Below are positions 1-13,200 of a DNA stretch of 64,000 bases, in pieces. The translations under genes and the position numbers were made by a program. Every line of letters starts with the position of its first letter. Position 1 is the stretch's first letter. The stretch is taken from the NCBI GenBank assembly GCA_037074765.1, contig JBAMDO010000090.1, positions 147,847 to 211,846 of the forward strand, written 5' to 3'. The DNA is from Mansonella perstans. Taxonomy: Eukaryota; Nematoda; Chromadorea; Rhabditida; Onchocercidae. Below the pieces are notes generated by a model. That model had not been told where the DNA came from, searched no databases, and was given only the letters and a program-made list of their open reading frames with translations.

Positions 1-2327
1 TCATGTTATCTTTTCCTGAAATGGAACTGAATAAAAATTGATTTTATACAGTTTAATAAAATGTTAATGAAATACAGCAGAACAGATGCTTATCAGGACA
101 TTTATAGATTTTTTTTGACGAATAATTCATTTTTGGATTTTTCACTAAATGCAAATATAAGCTGGAAATTTCTTAAGCAATTTCAAGAAGAATATATTTA
201 CATAGTTGAGCAATCGTTTTATCTTCAATGTCCAGTAATAGTGATCGAAAAAATTTAACGGAAATTGAAGCAACAAGTTGTTCATATTGCTTCATGCTTT
301 CTAAAAAAATTTCCTCGCTAAATTATTTCCTTTTCTTGAACCGATATTATCTGTGGAAGTTATTCGGACCGAAAACCAAGTATTTCGCAGACAAAAAAGA
401 GCTAGCTTTCGAAATTTGAAATTTCAAAAAATTAGACTTTCAAAATTATTCCAATATATCTTAGTACAGTTCGCTTCATTTCATCATATTGCTTGAAAAG
501 TAGTAGCTAACTCTCAGCAATAAGTTTGGACCAGTCAATAATAGCGTCATTATTTAAATTAATTGTTTCACTGAATATTTTCGAAATGGAAGAATTACAG
601 TTGAACGCATGGGAGTAAATTTAACAGTTGCTTGCAAGAATCGCTTCAGTCGCCTTAAATTACACTCGGTTTTTATTATACTAGGACTTTTGTGATCTCC
701 TTTCGAATTCGAAAAAAGGCGCAATTGTCCGAATAATACATTCAACATTGTATTCAGCGACAAATTACATTATCGGACGCCTAGATTTTGCACGATAACC
801 ATCAAAAGGTACCTTCCCACATTCGACATGCATGCACATGAACTTTGCAAGTATGCACAAAATCGGTATTTTATGATGCACCTTTTTCAGAAAAAGTTCA
901 CCTATTTTAATTCTATCAATGATTTGGAGCTTTGCTATTTGACGAATTAGTGGTTGTTGACCTATGAAATTTCATTTCTATTTTTCCTAATCAAAATGCA
1001 TCCTCAGCAAATTATGGTTATTTGATCAGTTTTTTAGTTTGCTTTAAATGTTTGTAATTTCATTTATTATCAATACTGCGATATAAAAAATATTTGCAGG
1101 AATATTCGTTGAACTGCGTCTACTTTTCATCATCCCACCTACCAATTTCTTAAATTACATACACTTCTGGATTAGTTGAAAAAATGGAAATAAAAAGAGT
1201 TTTGGTTCCTTGTTAAAGACTCAAGCACTGTTGATTGTTACTATTAGCAATTAGACTGGGTGACCAATTATTAGTTGAACTGCAATTTATAATCCATTCC
1301 AACATAAACAAAACGCAAGAGTATTTTCTCATGAAATTCACTATATTTTTAAAGTTCCGGCATTTAAAATTTAAATTTTAAAAATAAATGTTTCTCTAAA
1401 ATTCTGATAATTCATATTCAAAATTAGCTATGTTGAAAGATGAATGACCAATGATGTAATTGGAAGTAATGAAATAAACATAAAAAAAAAGGGGACTAAA
1501 TAGCTAATTAAATGGAAATACAAACTTATTTTCTGTCCAATGACGCCAATTTGCAAATAAATTTGGCATACTGTTAATGAAATATATATAAGATTCACAT
1601 ATATTTGTTTATTAATATTTATACCTTCAGTAAATGAGACATTACTTATTAGGATCAGAATGCTTTCTAACTCTACCATTTTATTCTTTTAGAAACAGCA
1701 TTTTAGGCATATTTTGCTCCGTTTAATATTTCACTGAAATTTAATATAACTGCTACATTCGCTAAGGTTTTCAAATTGAATGTCGATTGATGGACTGATC
1801 AAACTGAATTCTGAAAGATCCATGTTTCTTAAATAATCATTCGTGCATTGATCAAGACTAAAATGGTTGTAGTTAATGATATAATGGATTAGTGTGGATT
1901 ATTCTTTGATTAGGCTTTCTATTTCAGTTAGCTATTCGATTTCTTAAAAAGCCAAGCTTCATTTGCAACAAAACTGCTCAAAAAATATTTCCAAGCAGTT
2001 TCATAAAGAAATTAAGTCATATTCCAGTAAATCAATCAATTAGTATTTCCGGAAGACACTCATTTTAAAAATATAAATGAAATTCAAACAGTCAATAAAA
2101 GATATTTATTAGATGAAGTATCTTTTGTCGGAAGAACCGAAATAATTGTACTGCAAAATGTTTGGTACAAATCAAATCATATTGTGCTATGGTTATTTCA
2201 TGAAACATGATTAATTGCAAAATGTCACAAAATGATTTATTATTTTGCTTTTGAAGTTTCAAGGTAGTTTACAACAAATTTTTCCAATTGAATGGTTTGT
2301 GGGAATTCATCAGCGTGTAGAGTTGTA

Positions 2328-2349
2328 TGTTCAATTACCCAAGTTTGAG
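2328..2349 (+). other. SL1 spliced-leader-like 22-mer
   Basis: The 22 bases ending CCCAAGTTTGAG match the nematode SL1 leader at 20 of 22 positions; the differences are at leader positions 1 and 5. The next bases are TAATTA rather than the GTAA donor of an SL RNA gene, and no Sm site or SL RNA stem-loops follow. It is therefore not a functional SL RNA gene as far as I can see. A decayed SL RNA copy or a reinserted trans-spliced cDNA end are the alternatives. Confidence 0.5.
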
Positions 2350-3967
2350 TAATTATCTGCATATTTCTCCTGTCGTCCTATCATAATAATTGCTAATAAT
2401 CTGAACGTCGTTCCATTATAATTAATATTTGGACATCAATAAAACTACAACTACCTGTATTTCAAATTCAATTGATAACAATCGGAGTATCCGTAAGTCA
2501 TTCGTTTTAAAATTTTCTTTGCTATAACTAACAATAATATAATTTTTCACGACTTCTTCATCTTTCTTTGTCTTTATTCCTTATTTTGACCTCATCTAAT
2601 TTTCTCTTTCAATTATTTATTAAATGAATGCATTTGTATTGTAGTTAAAGGCATAGCAAATGTGACAAAGGTTACATTGTCAAATGTGAAATTTGCAAAT
2701 AAAAAACGAACCAGTTCATATGAATGTTTAACGATGTTTCTATGAAACTTCCTTACAGATTTATATCTCAATTTTATTTCTTCTACGTGTCCTCATAACT
2801 ATGTTTTTCATTTGATAATTAACTAGGAATAATTGTTGCGATGACAATCTATCAATTTTTTTTTTAATCTCTTTTAAAACAGTTAAAGATTTTGAAATCG
2901 AAATGGAATGCAATCAATAGCATGGAGGAATTGTTAATAATGCAACGGTGGGAATAAAAAAAAAAAAAAAAATAAAACAAAAACACACGGAATACAAAAG
3001 AAACCATTTATGTATTCGATTTCTTCGGAAAGTATGATCTGATACTTAACAAGGATCAAAACTTTTTGCAGAAATACTGAAGAAAGAAGTTGATAATTCG
3101 ATCAAGATAAAATCATTGATTAATCTGCACATTAAACATTTATTTTCCTTTTCAATTATCATGTTTTAGAGGAAATATTAATTGTCATAATTAGTTCAAC
3201 TTGTATTGCAAAAATGATTTCTGAATTCATTTTCGAACAAAATTTCAGCGTCTTTCGAAGATTACCTTTCAATTCAAAAATAAATAAAGTTGACATTTCA
3301 TTCTATTTCATTTTTTAAAAATGCAAGATTGTTATTAAGAAGCATATTGTTCATCTAAAATGGCCAGTACAAGCAATAACTTACATTTAGTCTTCGATTG
3401 TATAAGAAGTATTAATGAACAAAATTGAAATTTCTTCATGAAATCGGCAGGAAAAGAAACATTGAAAATTAAATAATTAAGGGAAAAGCTGAATTAACAT
3501 TTTCAATAATTTTTGAATTCGTTGTGCAATTTTAACTAAACGACTAAATTGTAATTGAGTTCGTTCACAAATCATGTTTAGCACTGTATAAAAGTTCCAA
3601 GCAAAAGGTTAAAGAAAGTGTAGTGGGTGGTTCGATCAGAAATGAGTAGGAATGATTCGAAATAAAGTTTCGCCGTTTTAAATCGATCTGACAAACTGGT
3701 CTCACTATTTACTCTTTGCATTTTCAACTATTCTCCTAAAATTGAGTCAAACTTTGAGGACCTGGATTTCCTGGACTATGTACCGTGCATCGAAAAAAAC
3801 TTGTAATCATTTTACTTGTTTATCTTAAGTTTAACTCTATCAAAGATTAAGTAGTGCTGAAATAAACTCCATTTCAGGAAATATTTTTTTCTTCTAAATT
3901 AATCTTACAATCATAGTTTCCTACTAGAATTTAAAAGTATTTTGATTGCCCTGTTCCGTATCCTTAT

Positions 3968-4063
3968 ATTCTGATGCGATATTCCAAATATGATTGCTGA
4001 TTCTGATGCGATATTTCAAATATGATTGCTGATTCTGATGCGATATTCCAAATATGATTGCTA
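3968..4063. repeat. Tandem repeat, 3 x 32 bp
   Basis: Three adjacent 32-base units beginning ATTCTGATGCGATATT. They differ at one or two positions only. No gene context. Confidence 0.95.
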
Positions 4064-5279
4064 ATCGATGTAAAACATTATCTGTTCCTATGAACAAGTT
4101 TGTTTCATTGTCATAACTATTCAATTTCACAATTTTGGATTGGAAATGAGTTGCAAAGAGTTGGGAAAGATTTATGATACTGCAGGAGAATGCCGAAAGG
4201 ACGATTGAAGACAAAGTTTACATAGAATATTTGAAAATAAAAGAAACTCATGTGTAAACAATTAGATCAAAGAGAAGACACTGAATAGAAATAGTTTGCT
4301 ACAGCTTCAGGCAGTATTTCGATATTTCTCGCGCATAAATCCAATTCATGCGAATATAACGGAATTTTAAGGGCCAGACTATAGTAGTGCCAATTTATCT
4401 AAGAACTATTTCAACAACTTCAGTAAAAATACTAGGAAATATCAGCGTTTAAAAAAATTTTTGGTAAAATTTCAAGAGTTTACAAGTGAGAAATTATTGT
4501 CAATGTAAAGAAGAATTTAGAAAGAATTTCTAAAGTTTTTTTTTTTTTTTTTTGCAAGAATTCTTCTTGTTGTATTCCCACTGTGATCTTCTTTGAAAAT
4601 CTTATTAGCATAAGATAAATATTATTGTAGTTCGCTGACTTATATACCTCATTCATACATCTTTTCTCCCCCACCTTGCAAACTGAATTTACAGGTATTT
4701 TTGAATTTATTCATTTCCTACAACGACACTTTGTTCTCGGTAAAAGACATGTCTCAGAGATGACCCAAGGAGGAATTGAGCGGAGTGTATTCTGTAGTTA
4801 TTTCGATTTTGCAGTTCTTTCTGTTTCTCTTTTTCTTACTTAATGCACTTAAATTACAAACTTGTGTTACTTAAAAACTTAATTCCAAATACGGCAAAAG
4901 TATTATGTTACTTATCAGCAAAGTATTATGTTACTTAAAAATTTAATTTCAATACGATCAGCAAAATTGATTTTCTCGACTTTGGGGTTTTGCTCAGGAA
5001 ATCGATGCAAATATTGATTGGATGAAATATCAAATCGTATCGAGAAAGATTAGCAAGTGATCGAATGGGATGATAAGAGATCCTTTTAGCATTGATAAAG
5101 TTTGCTGATACGTAAAAGAGAAAATCAATCCCTTTAGCTTATAATCTTTATTGTGCCTTTGCAGAGTCTATTGCTGTTTAATGAAAAGAGCTGTCTTTTT
5201 GTGCTATTTTTCGTTTCGCATTTTTGTAATTTATTTTAATGTCACTAAATTGATTGAAAATTGATTATAATCCTGATCA

Positions 5280-5399
5280 ATTGAGCAAAATATACGTAAA
5301 ATTGAGCAAAATATACGTAAAATTATACACAAAGATACGTGAAATTGAGCAAAATATACGTAAAATTATACACAAAGATACGTGAAATTGAGCAAAATT
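5280..5399. repeat. Nested tandem repeat, 43 bp unit
   Basis: Two full 43-base units beginning ATTGAGCAAAATATACGTAA, a partial unit after them and an extra half unit before them. Each unit contains two TACGT(A/G) boxes. Intergenic. Confidence 0.9.
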
Positions 5400-7160
5400 A
5401 ATATAAGTTATTAATTCATTGTATTTTTGACTGATATAAGAATTTTATCATAATATAGAATGGTGTCTATAAACGAGTGAGAACATATGTTGAAGCAATG
5501 AGTATATTTCAAAGTATTTTTTGTTTTCGCCGATGAATTTGAAAATTATGACCTATTTGAAATAAATTTTTCCAATATTTCTCTAATGATTTTTTTTTTA
5601 GAAATAATTTTTAAAAAAATTTATTTCACTAAAAATCTTTCCATAAAGCTATTTAAAGTTTTGTTGAAAAAAAAATAAGAAAACGAATTTTTAAAGTATT
5701 TTATAGCGGTGACCATGAAAGATTTTTTTTTGATACTAATTGCTGAACTTGAAAATGATTTATGTAATTGCTTAATTTTTATGACGATAGTTAACTTCCA
5801 AGTAATGTAAATCTTCAGGTTTCGAATGATAGCTTAAAGCAAATTGATAAATGGGATCATAAATTTAATAAGTAATGAATTGGAAATGGAATGGAAAATG
5901 TTAATCCTTAGTCTTAATATATGCTATTAATTTATACAGATATTAATATTTTATTGATTGAGTTATCAAATTTAACTTTCCAGAATGATAAAATATTGAT
6001 AAAGTATGACATTCGTTTTCTTTCAAGTTTTCTTGGAATTATCATTTATGAAAACTTAAGATTATTTAAACAATTTTATAATGAAAACGCTAGGCGAGAT
6101 TTGAACTTTAATTCACATTTACTTTTTAAGTGGAAACGCTTGAAAATTTTCAGCTCACTCAAATGATGCATCAGTAAGTCTGTTGATTTAAAAGATTTTG
6201 CTATGTTTCAATTAATAGCAGAAAATTACTACTTAATTAAGAGACGATAATCTCTATGTTTGTAATTTTGTTGTTGTTTTTAATTATATATTTATCATCA
6301 CTACTAATTCCATTTATTAATTCTATTTAATCTTGCGCAGATGAGAATGAATCAAGTGTTGAAATTGATTATGTTAATTTAAAAAATTAGCAAAGTTGAA
6401 AGGAGAAAAAAATGTTAGCAATATTTTTGATAACAATTAGAAGATAGAAAGGATTTTATTCAACTTTTTGTTATAATGAATTGTTGAAATTAAACGAATA
6501 GTTATTTTTTTTCCTATTTTTTTCACAAGAATAAGATACTGAATTCAGAAATAACATAACAATGAAAAAGAAATAAAGATTTTTTTTTTTTTATTCTATA
6601 TTTTCAATTTTCTTTCAAATTTCTCTTCTCATTTCTTCCAATGCTCTTTTGTTTATGGTATTCCAAAACAGTTTTTCTCATTCTCATATCAATTTTATGT
6701 TCTCCTAACAATATCACCTTGTTATTTGCATTTAGTTACTTTTTTATTAATTGTTTAATTTTGATAATGTAGGCAAATTTAAATGAAGTGATATTTTGAT
6801 AAAAGTTTGCAAAATTATAAGTATTATATTATATTGATTTGAACAACTTTAGATAAAACAAAGTCGAGAATTTTAGCGAAAGTTTTTTTTTTTGATTAAA
6901 TTCCTGTTTACCACAAATCGATGTTGGAAAATTTTTGATCCAGTACTTTTATCAGCTAATAGAAACGGATTAAATGTTCATAAGTGACAAAGTTTGAATT
7001 TTGATTGACATTTAGCTATGCACGCATACTTTCCTCATTTAAAGTGATGAATAACGAAGAATTCATGATTTATTGGAAATTATGAATTCAAGATTTAGAT
7101 ATGAAGTATGATTCAAAATATGTTTTTTCGTGTTTTAAAAAATTTTTCATGTTAAATTTT

Positions 7161-7167
7161 ATTTCAG
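7161..7167 (+). promoter_or_regulatory. Probable trans-splice (SL) acceptor of plc-3
   Basis: ATTTCAG ends 49 bases upstream of the first ATG (7217) of the phospholipase gene, and the frame above that ATG is closed by a stop at 7193. In nematodes this arrangement usually marks a spliced-leader acceptor. An ordinary acceptor of a 5' UTR exon is the alternative. Confidence 0.5.
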
Positions 7168-7216
7168 GCTGAAATACGAAATGAATACTTATTAGTATTC
7201 TCGGTACGTGATTAAA

Positions 7217-10200
7217 ATGTACCCTCAAAATTCAGCAAAATCGGTATTATTATCTCAGCGTTCAGTATTATCCTTTTCTTTATTTACAACCAATTCGCTT
7301 ATAGCATCACGTTCAGTGGAATTCGAAATGGAAAATGTTTTTCATGCAATGGAAATGGGTAGGCTTTGTTGTTGTATGTTATATAAAACATAGCCTTAAA
7401 CAACTTATAGTTGAATGATGAATTGAAGCTTTTATGACTCTTGAAGAAAACAGTTCTTTAAGGAAAGAATCTGTTTATATTCATTCTATTTCTAACCTTT
7501 TTTCTCAGTCAGAAGGTAGTGAGTGCATCTTTCAAATCATTCGACACTAAATTGTTGATTTTTTCAGGTCATAATGTTTACAAACTTCTTCTAATGAAGC
7601 GGCGAGATCCAGCACAGAAAAGGCTTACATATAATCGTGAAACGAGACAGTTATTTTTATCAAAACTTGATAATTCTGATAAGGTTGGCTGAAGATTTTT
7701 TTTTTGTGCTTCATAGATCTGTATTTTCGACTGTTCCTCATTGCATTTTTTTCAAATTTTGCCCTTCAAAAAAGCCTGAAATTTTTTTTGTGCACGATCT
7801 TTCTTGATCTAGTGAATAGCAAGAGTTAAGAGTGTGGAAATTAAATAAAATTATGAAAAAATGAGATAGCTTTGAAAATGCGATAAATGATCCAAGAAAC
7901 AAATAACTTTTTTGACGCAACATAATTTCAGTAATGATAGAAATATTGTATTTAAAATTCTAATAATGTTTTTAATAAACTTAATGAAATAAATAAAAAT
8001 TAAATAGATTTAATTAAATAAATGAAGCTAGCTTTAGGTAATGAAGGAATCATTTATATTACATAATAATAGCTTTATTGTGAATTCTAGCTGTAGTTGC
8101 ATTGTAGGGTAGTGGTAAAATGCTACGATTAGATTTGCGAGTGGTAAAAGAAGTACATACGCTTGATTTTAAACTGAGGACGATCAAAATTGGCGACAAA
8201 TGGGAAAAGGACAAAGAAATCAAACAGTTTGATGCAGCCAGAATATTAGTTTTAAGTTATGCGACCACTTTCAATTTGCGATATTGGATTTTATTGTGTG
8301 AGTAATGGCTTTTTAAATATTCATGATAATATGTGCTGATAATTTCGTAAAAAACATTAACAATTTAGGAATAATTAAGTACATAAATTTTCTCTTATAA
8401 TGATTGCTTTTAATAGTATCAAATTATTTTGGTAACAAATTTAAATGAATTTATTCTATTACCAATTACTTTTAAACTTACTAGAGTTTTTTTTTTTTCT
8501 TTTAGTTGATACTGAAGATATATGTCGAATGTGGTGTCAAGGTGTTCATTACTTGATGTTAGATACAATTTCTGCTTGTCATGCACTTCTTATAGAGCGA
8601 TGGCTCAGAAAAGAATTTTACAATATTGCTGGATATGATCTTGAAAAGCCTTGGTAAACTTGAATTTTATGTTATTTACATATTTTTTTGTGTTGTAATC
8701 TAGAATTCGGTATCTGCATATTGTATTATTCAAAATATAGAGGCAAGTAATTCATTTCTGATATAATGTTAGCCGTGACTACGTTAAAGTGGGATAAGAT
8801 TAATTTTGTCGAAACTATGGGAAAGAAGCATACTAAAGTAGGTTTTGCACGAACTAGATCTTTATTAATCTGCTATAAATCAATATTTTTTAAAATAAAT
8901 CTTCGTGATTTTTACTTTTTTAATATACCAAGATTTCTTTTTATATTACTGTCATCTTCATTTTATTCAGTTTGCAGCGTAGCTATAAAGCATATGAAGC
9001 CTTTCGTACAAACAAGTTTGCAGTACAAAATACAATCAAAACAGCTGCAAGAAGTCTGCGAGGCAAGTTATTTTGTCGCAAACAAGCTACACCTGCAACA
9101 GTTTTCACTGAATCACTTCGAAAATATTAAGTCAAATTGGGCATATTTTTTATTATTTGAGACACGAAAGATTTTACTGTGCAGAAGAAATTTACCGCAT
9201 TTCTTTAATTTTTGGCCAAAAATTTACTACTACAATTTTTGGCGTTTCAGGAGATAATGTGTTATGATTCTTTTGCAAATGCTTATCGCAAACTCTTGCA
9301 CTCTAATTCAGTAAGTTGTTAAACTTTACCTTTTTCACTTTTTAAATTATTGCTTTACTTGCTGATTCATTGCAGAAGATTTTCGAAGTTTCTTTTTGTT
9401 TCTTTTAAATATTTTTTGTGCTTTTTGCAGCTTTTTGCCGAACATTTTGCAGCTTACTCGGATGATGCATCTGTTGTGAGCTTCAACAATTTCTTGCGAT
9501 TTCACAAGGATAAACAAAACGTGGGTGGAAAGCAAATATTTTTGTCTTTACAACAGAGGCGCATATCTTTTCATCTTAATAGACCATATTTTTAAAACTT
9601 TAACTACCGCAGAAACCATTGTTACACTAAGACCGTAAATAGTATTGACATTTCATAGCAACATGGGCTGAAATTTTCAGGATGATATTGGGATGACGCG
9701 CGAAAAAGCTAGTGACTTTCTTAGACATTTCCTAAAAGAATGGGATCCATATAGAGATGTTCCGGAACCAACTCTTAGCATTACCGAAGTATTTTTTTCT
9801 TTTACTAGATTTTGTACAGTTCCGCTCATTAATCTTTATTGATTTTTCACTTTTGCTTTATCTAATTTTTTTGTCCTAAAAAAAACGTTATTTGTAGTTT
9901 TGTGATTTCCTTTTCTCTCGAGAAAATTCACTATGGGATTCAATTAACGAGAATGTTATACATGACATGAATCGACCACTAAGTCACTATTGGATTGCTT
10001 CATCACACAACACGTTAATTTTGTATTTGTGCTTAATCTAAAATATTTTATTTTTCTATAGATGGAAAATTTAGTTTAGCTTCATCGTAAATTAATGAAA
10101 GCTCAAAAGATGTAAAGTTTAAATGATCCTATGTGATTAAAATAATTTTAGATATCTCACTGGTGATCAATTCAGGAGTGAATCCTCTTTGGATACATAT

Positions 10201-13200
10201 GCTCGGGCTTTGCTTATGGGTTGCAGATGTGTTGAACGTATGTTTTTTATTTAAATGATATTGGTGATTTCTTGCTTGATTAGATAAAGAAAAATATTAG
10301 ATTTATTTTAATTACACAGTGATCAATAAAATAGACAGCATAACAAAACAATAATCTGATTGATCTCCCTTGATTCATAATGGGAAACATTTAAAGCAAG
10401 TTACAAAAAAAGTATAAATAGAAAAAATTATTGAATTAGGCAATTAATGATGAAATATTTAAAATTTTCGTTTATAACATCATATTTGCAGTTGATTGCT
10501 GGGATGGACAAAAGAAAAGTTCAGGTGAAATACAAGATATTGTTATTTACCATGGTTACACGATGACTAGTAAAATTAATTTGCGCGATGTGCTTTACAC
10601 CATTCGTCATTATGCTTTTATCAATAGCGAGTAAGTTTAGACATACATTTAAATCGCGGTGTTAGAAAGAAGAAACACTGCGATGCTTTTGATATCTTTC
10701 TTAATATCAGTAGGCAATTTTCGATATCTTATCATTTGTATTTATAACTCTGCTTCAAAAACAAAAAAAATATTGCTTTATATATGATCACAGGTACAGA
10801 TCTGACTGTATTATTTTAAAATAACTAATAAAAATTCTTGTCAAATGAATTCAGGTTTCCAGTGATTCTCTCGATTGAAGATAATTGTTCAGTACCAGTA
10901 CAACGTTTGCTTGCTCGTGAAATTAGAGAAATTCTTGGTGATTATCTACTCACGGCTCCAGTTAGTTGTGAAGAAACCTGTTTACCATCTCCAGCAGCTC
11001 TGAAACGAAAAATCATTCTGAAGCATAAGAAACTGCCGATGGAAAGTGAAGATATTGCTTTACAGCAAATGGATGAAGGTGAATTTTTGTAAACTTGCTC
11101 AAAAGATTTTTATAATTTGATTGGAAAGAACACATAATACAAAACTGGAAAAAACTCACATATAATTTACGTGAATTCTTTTTACTTTCCTAATTTATCA
11201 TTCATTGCTCAAAATAATCCGTTTAATATTTCGTTTTGACTGGAATAGATGTTGATCTCGGAAAGGAAACATTTCTGAGATTTCAGAATTTTCTTAAACG
11301 TTTTTTTTTTTTTTTTTTTTATAGACCAGGAGCAGGATTTGCTGTCGTTGAATTTTACTCGGCGGGGAATTTTATCGTTGAAAAGTGGAGTAAGCAATGT
11401 AAGTTCCCCGCAATTTTCATGCATTATGACGATTGGCCTTTTTTTTTTCATTGATGATATACAGAAAGACTAGTTAAACATTTTCCAATATCATCCTCTG
11501 TTTTTCTAACCACAAATTTTTAGTTTTTTGATATCATAAATTTGAGCACTCAAGATTATTTAGGAATGGACAACTCATTTATTTGTATTGTTTCCGGATC
11601 GTTTGTGTTACATGTTGGAACAGTGCGAAAGTAATATCAATAATCAAGGAGTTCTTAAACGTCAGGATTCACTAGGAAACTTACAGGATGATGAAAATCA
11701 GGTGATGTGTTAGTGACTATGATTGCAGTTCGTTTTTATTAACAGTTCTATTTTAAGCGTTATTTATATTTGGGATTTTTATTATAGGATAGTCCGTCAA
11801 ACATCGCTAATTTTGGTGTTCCTCCAGAGGAAATGCATGTAACAGAAGAATGGTTTCATGGCAAAACAGATCGGAATACGGCAAGAATACGCCTTTTGGA
11901 AAACAAAGATAAAGGCAATGGTCTTTTTTTGGTTCGGGATTCGACTATTTTCATCGGCGATTACTCGTTATCATTTTTGTAAGGATCTTAAAACTAAATG
12001 AAACACAATATTTTCTTCTATTTGTTGCAAAAAAAGTCTTCACTGAGTAAGATTTGTGCGAATAGTTGATATTCATGGGATAAAACTGAAAAGTTAAGTT
12101 TCAGATGTTGTTTGTTAGACTCAAATCTAATAAATAAATAAATATAAATATATATATATATATAATATACGCCGTACCAATTTTAGACATAGTGAGAAAG
12201 TACATCACTGTCGAATACGCACAAGATTGGTGAATGGTGAAAAAAAATATTATTTTTTGGAAAATAAGCAAATGGACACACTCTATGAGCTTATATCGCA
12301 CTATACAAAGGAAAGATTAAGGACACCGAATTTTAGCACAACACTGGTCACTCCATGTCCGCAGCCTTGTCCTCATCTCGGAATGAAGTATTTTTAAATT
12401 AATTTTACAAATATTCTTGAACTATTTGAAATTTTTCATTTTTGATGCTTGAATAGCATATCAATATTTTGTATCGCGAGTTATAATATTAGTTACTGAA
12501 CAATATTAGTTGAATTGTAAATCATGTTTCAGTGTCGGGTGCTATGAATGCCTTTTTTTGTGCTCAAGAAAAGAAAGTAACGAGTAGAGAAATCACTGTA
12601 AAAATTGACATTCTTGGGAGTTTTATCAAATTTATGCTCGGAGACGTAAATTTTTATTTTTAAGACTTTATTTTCATTTTTCAGATGGTTCTGTGGGAAC
12701 ACAGATAGAAATCGTGCCGAAGAACTGTTGAACGCAGTTCAGCAAGATGGAGCTTTCTTGTTGCGCTTTAGTTCGACTGATAAAAACGTTTTTGTGCTTT
12801 CTTTGAGGTATGCATCATTTTAGTTTTTAATTCATTCATGATGCTAAAATATGTTTACTTTTTCTTGTTGACTCAGAGGAAATTATTGCTATTAAATTGT
12901 TTGGTGGGATTAGAAGCATAGAAGCATACATTTTATAGAGTTGACGGCGAAATATGGCATTATCATTTGAAACGCGATGGTCGAATTTTTGTTGTCAACC
13001 AAACAGTTTTCGAGAATTTAAATCAAATAGTTGAATATTATTCAACAAGAGAATTCGTTCGTGGAATATGTCTGAAATATCCCGTGAGCGAGAATACTGT
13101 TACTGATTCTACAGCTTCATGGTTTAGTGCTGACCGGGCACTTGGTTGTTATATGGAACTAAAGGACATTGATAAAGAGGTATTGGTTTGGTTTTGTTTA

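Larger units (their letters stand above)
1..7160. other. Intergenic DNA, no gene recognised
   Basis: No reading frame here shows a family motif or joins convincingly by splice sites. The stretch is very AT-rich with many poly-A/poly-T runs. Distinct items inside it (SL1-like 22-mer and two short tandem repeats) are listed separately. It lies 5' of the phospholipase C-gamma gene and must hold that gene's promoter, but I recognise no specific regulatory element. Confidence 0.6.

Noticed and set aside
8766..9257. 163-codon open frame overlapping plc-3 exon 5
   Set aside because: Only 8978-9062 of it is coding. The first part ([13 protein letters not shown]) cannot be joined to exon 4 in phase, and direct joining of exon 4 to 8978 matches the family with no missing residues.
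11236..11324. Extra plc-3 coding segment before exon 13 (reading [12 protein letters not shown])
   Set aside because: It runs into a long T tract and a different frame. The acceptor at 11324 joins exon 12 in phase to the conserved [13 protein letters not shown] segment.
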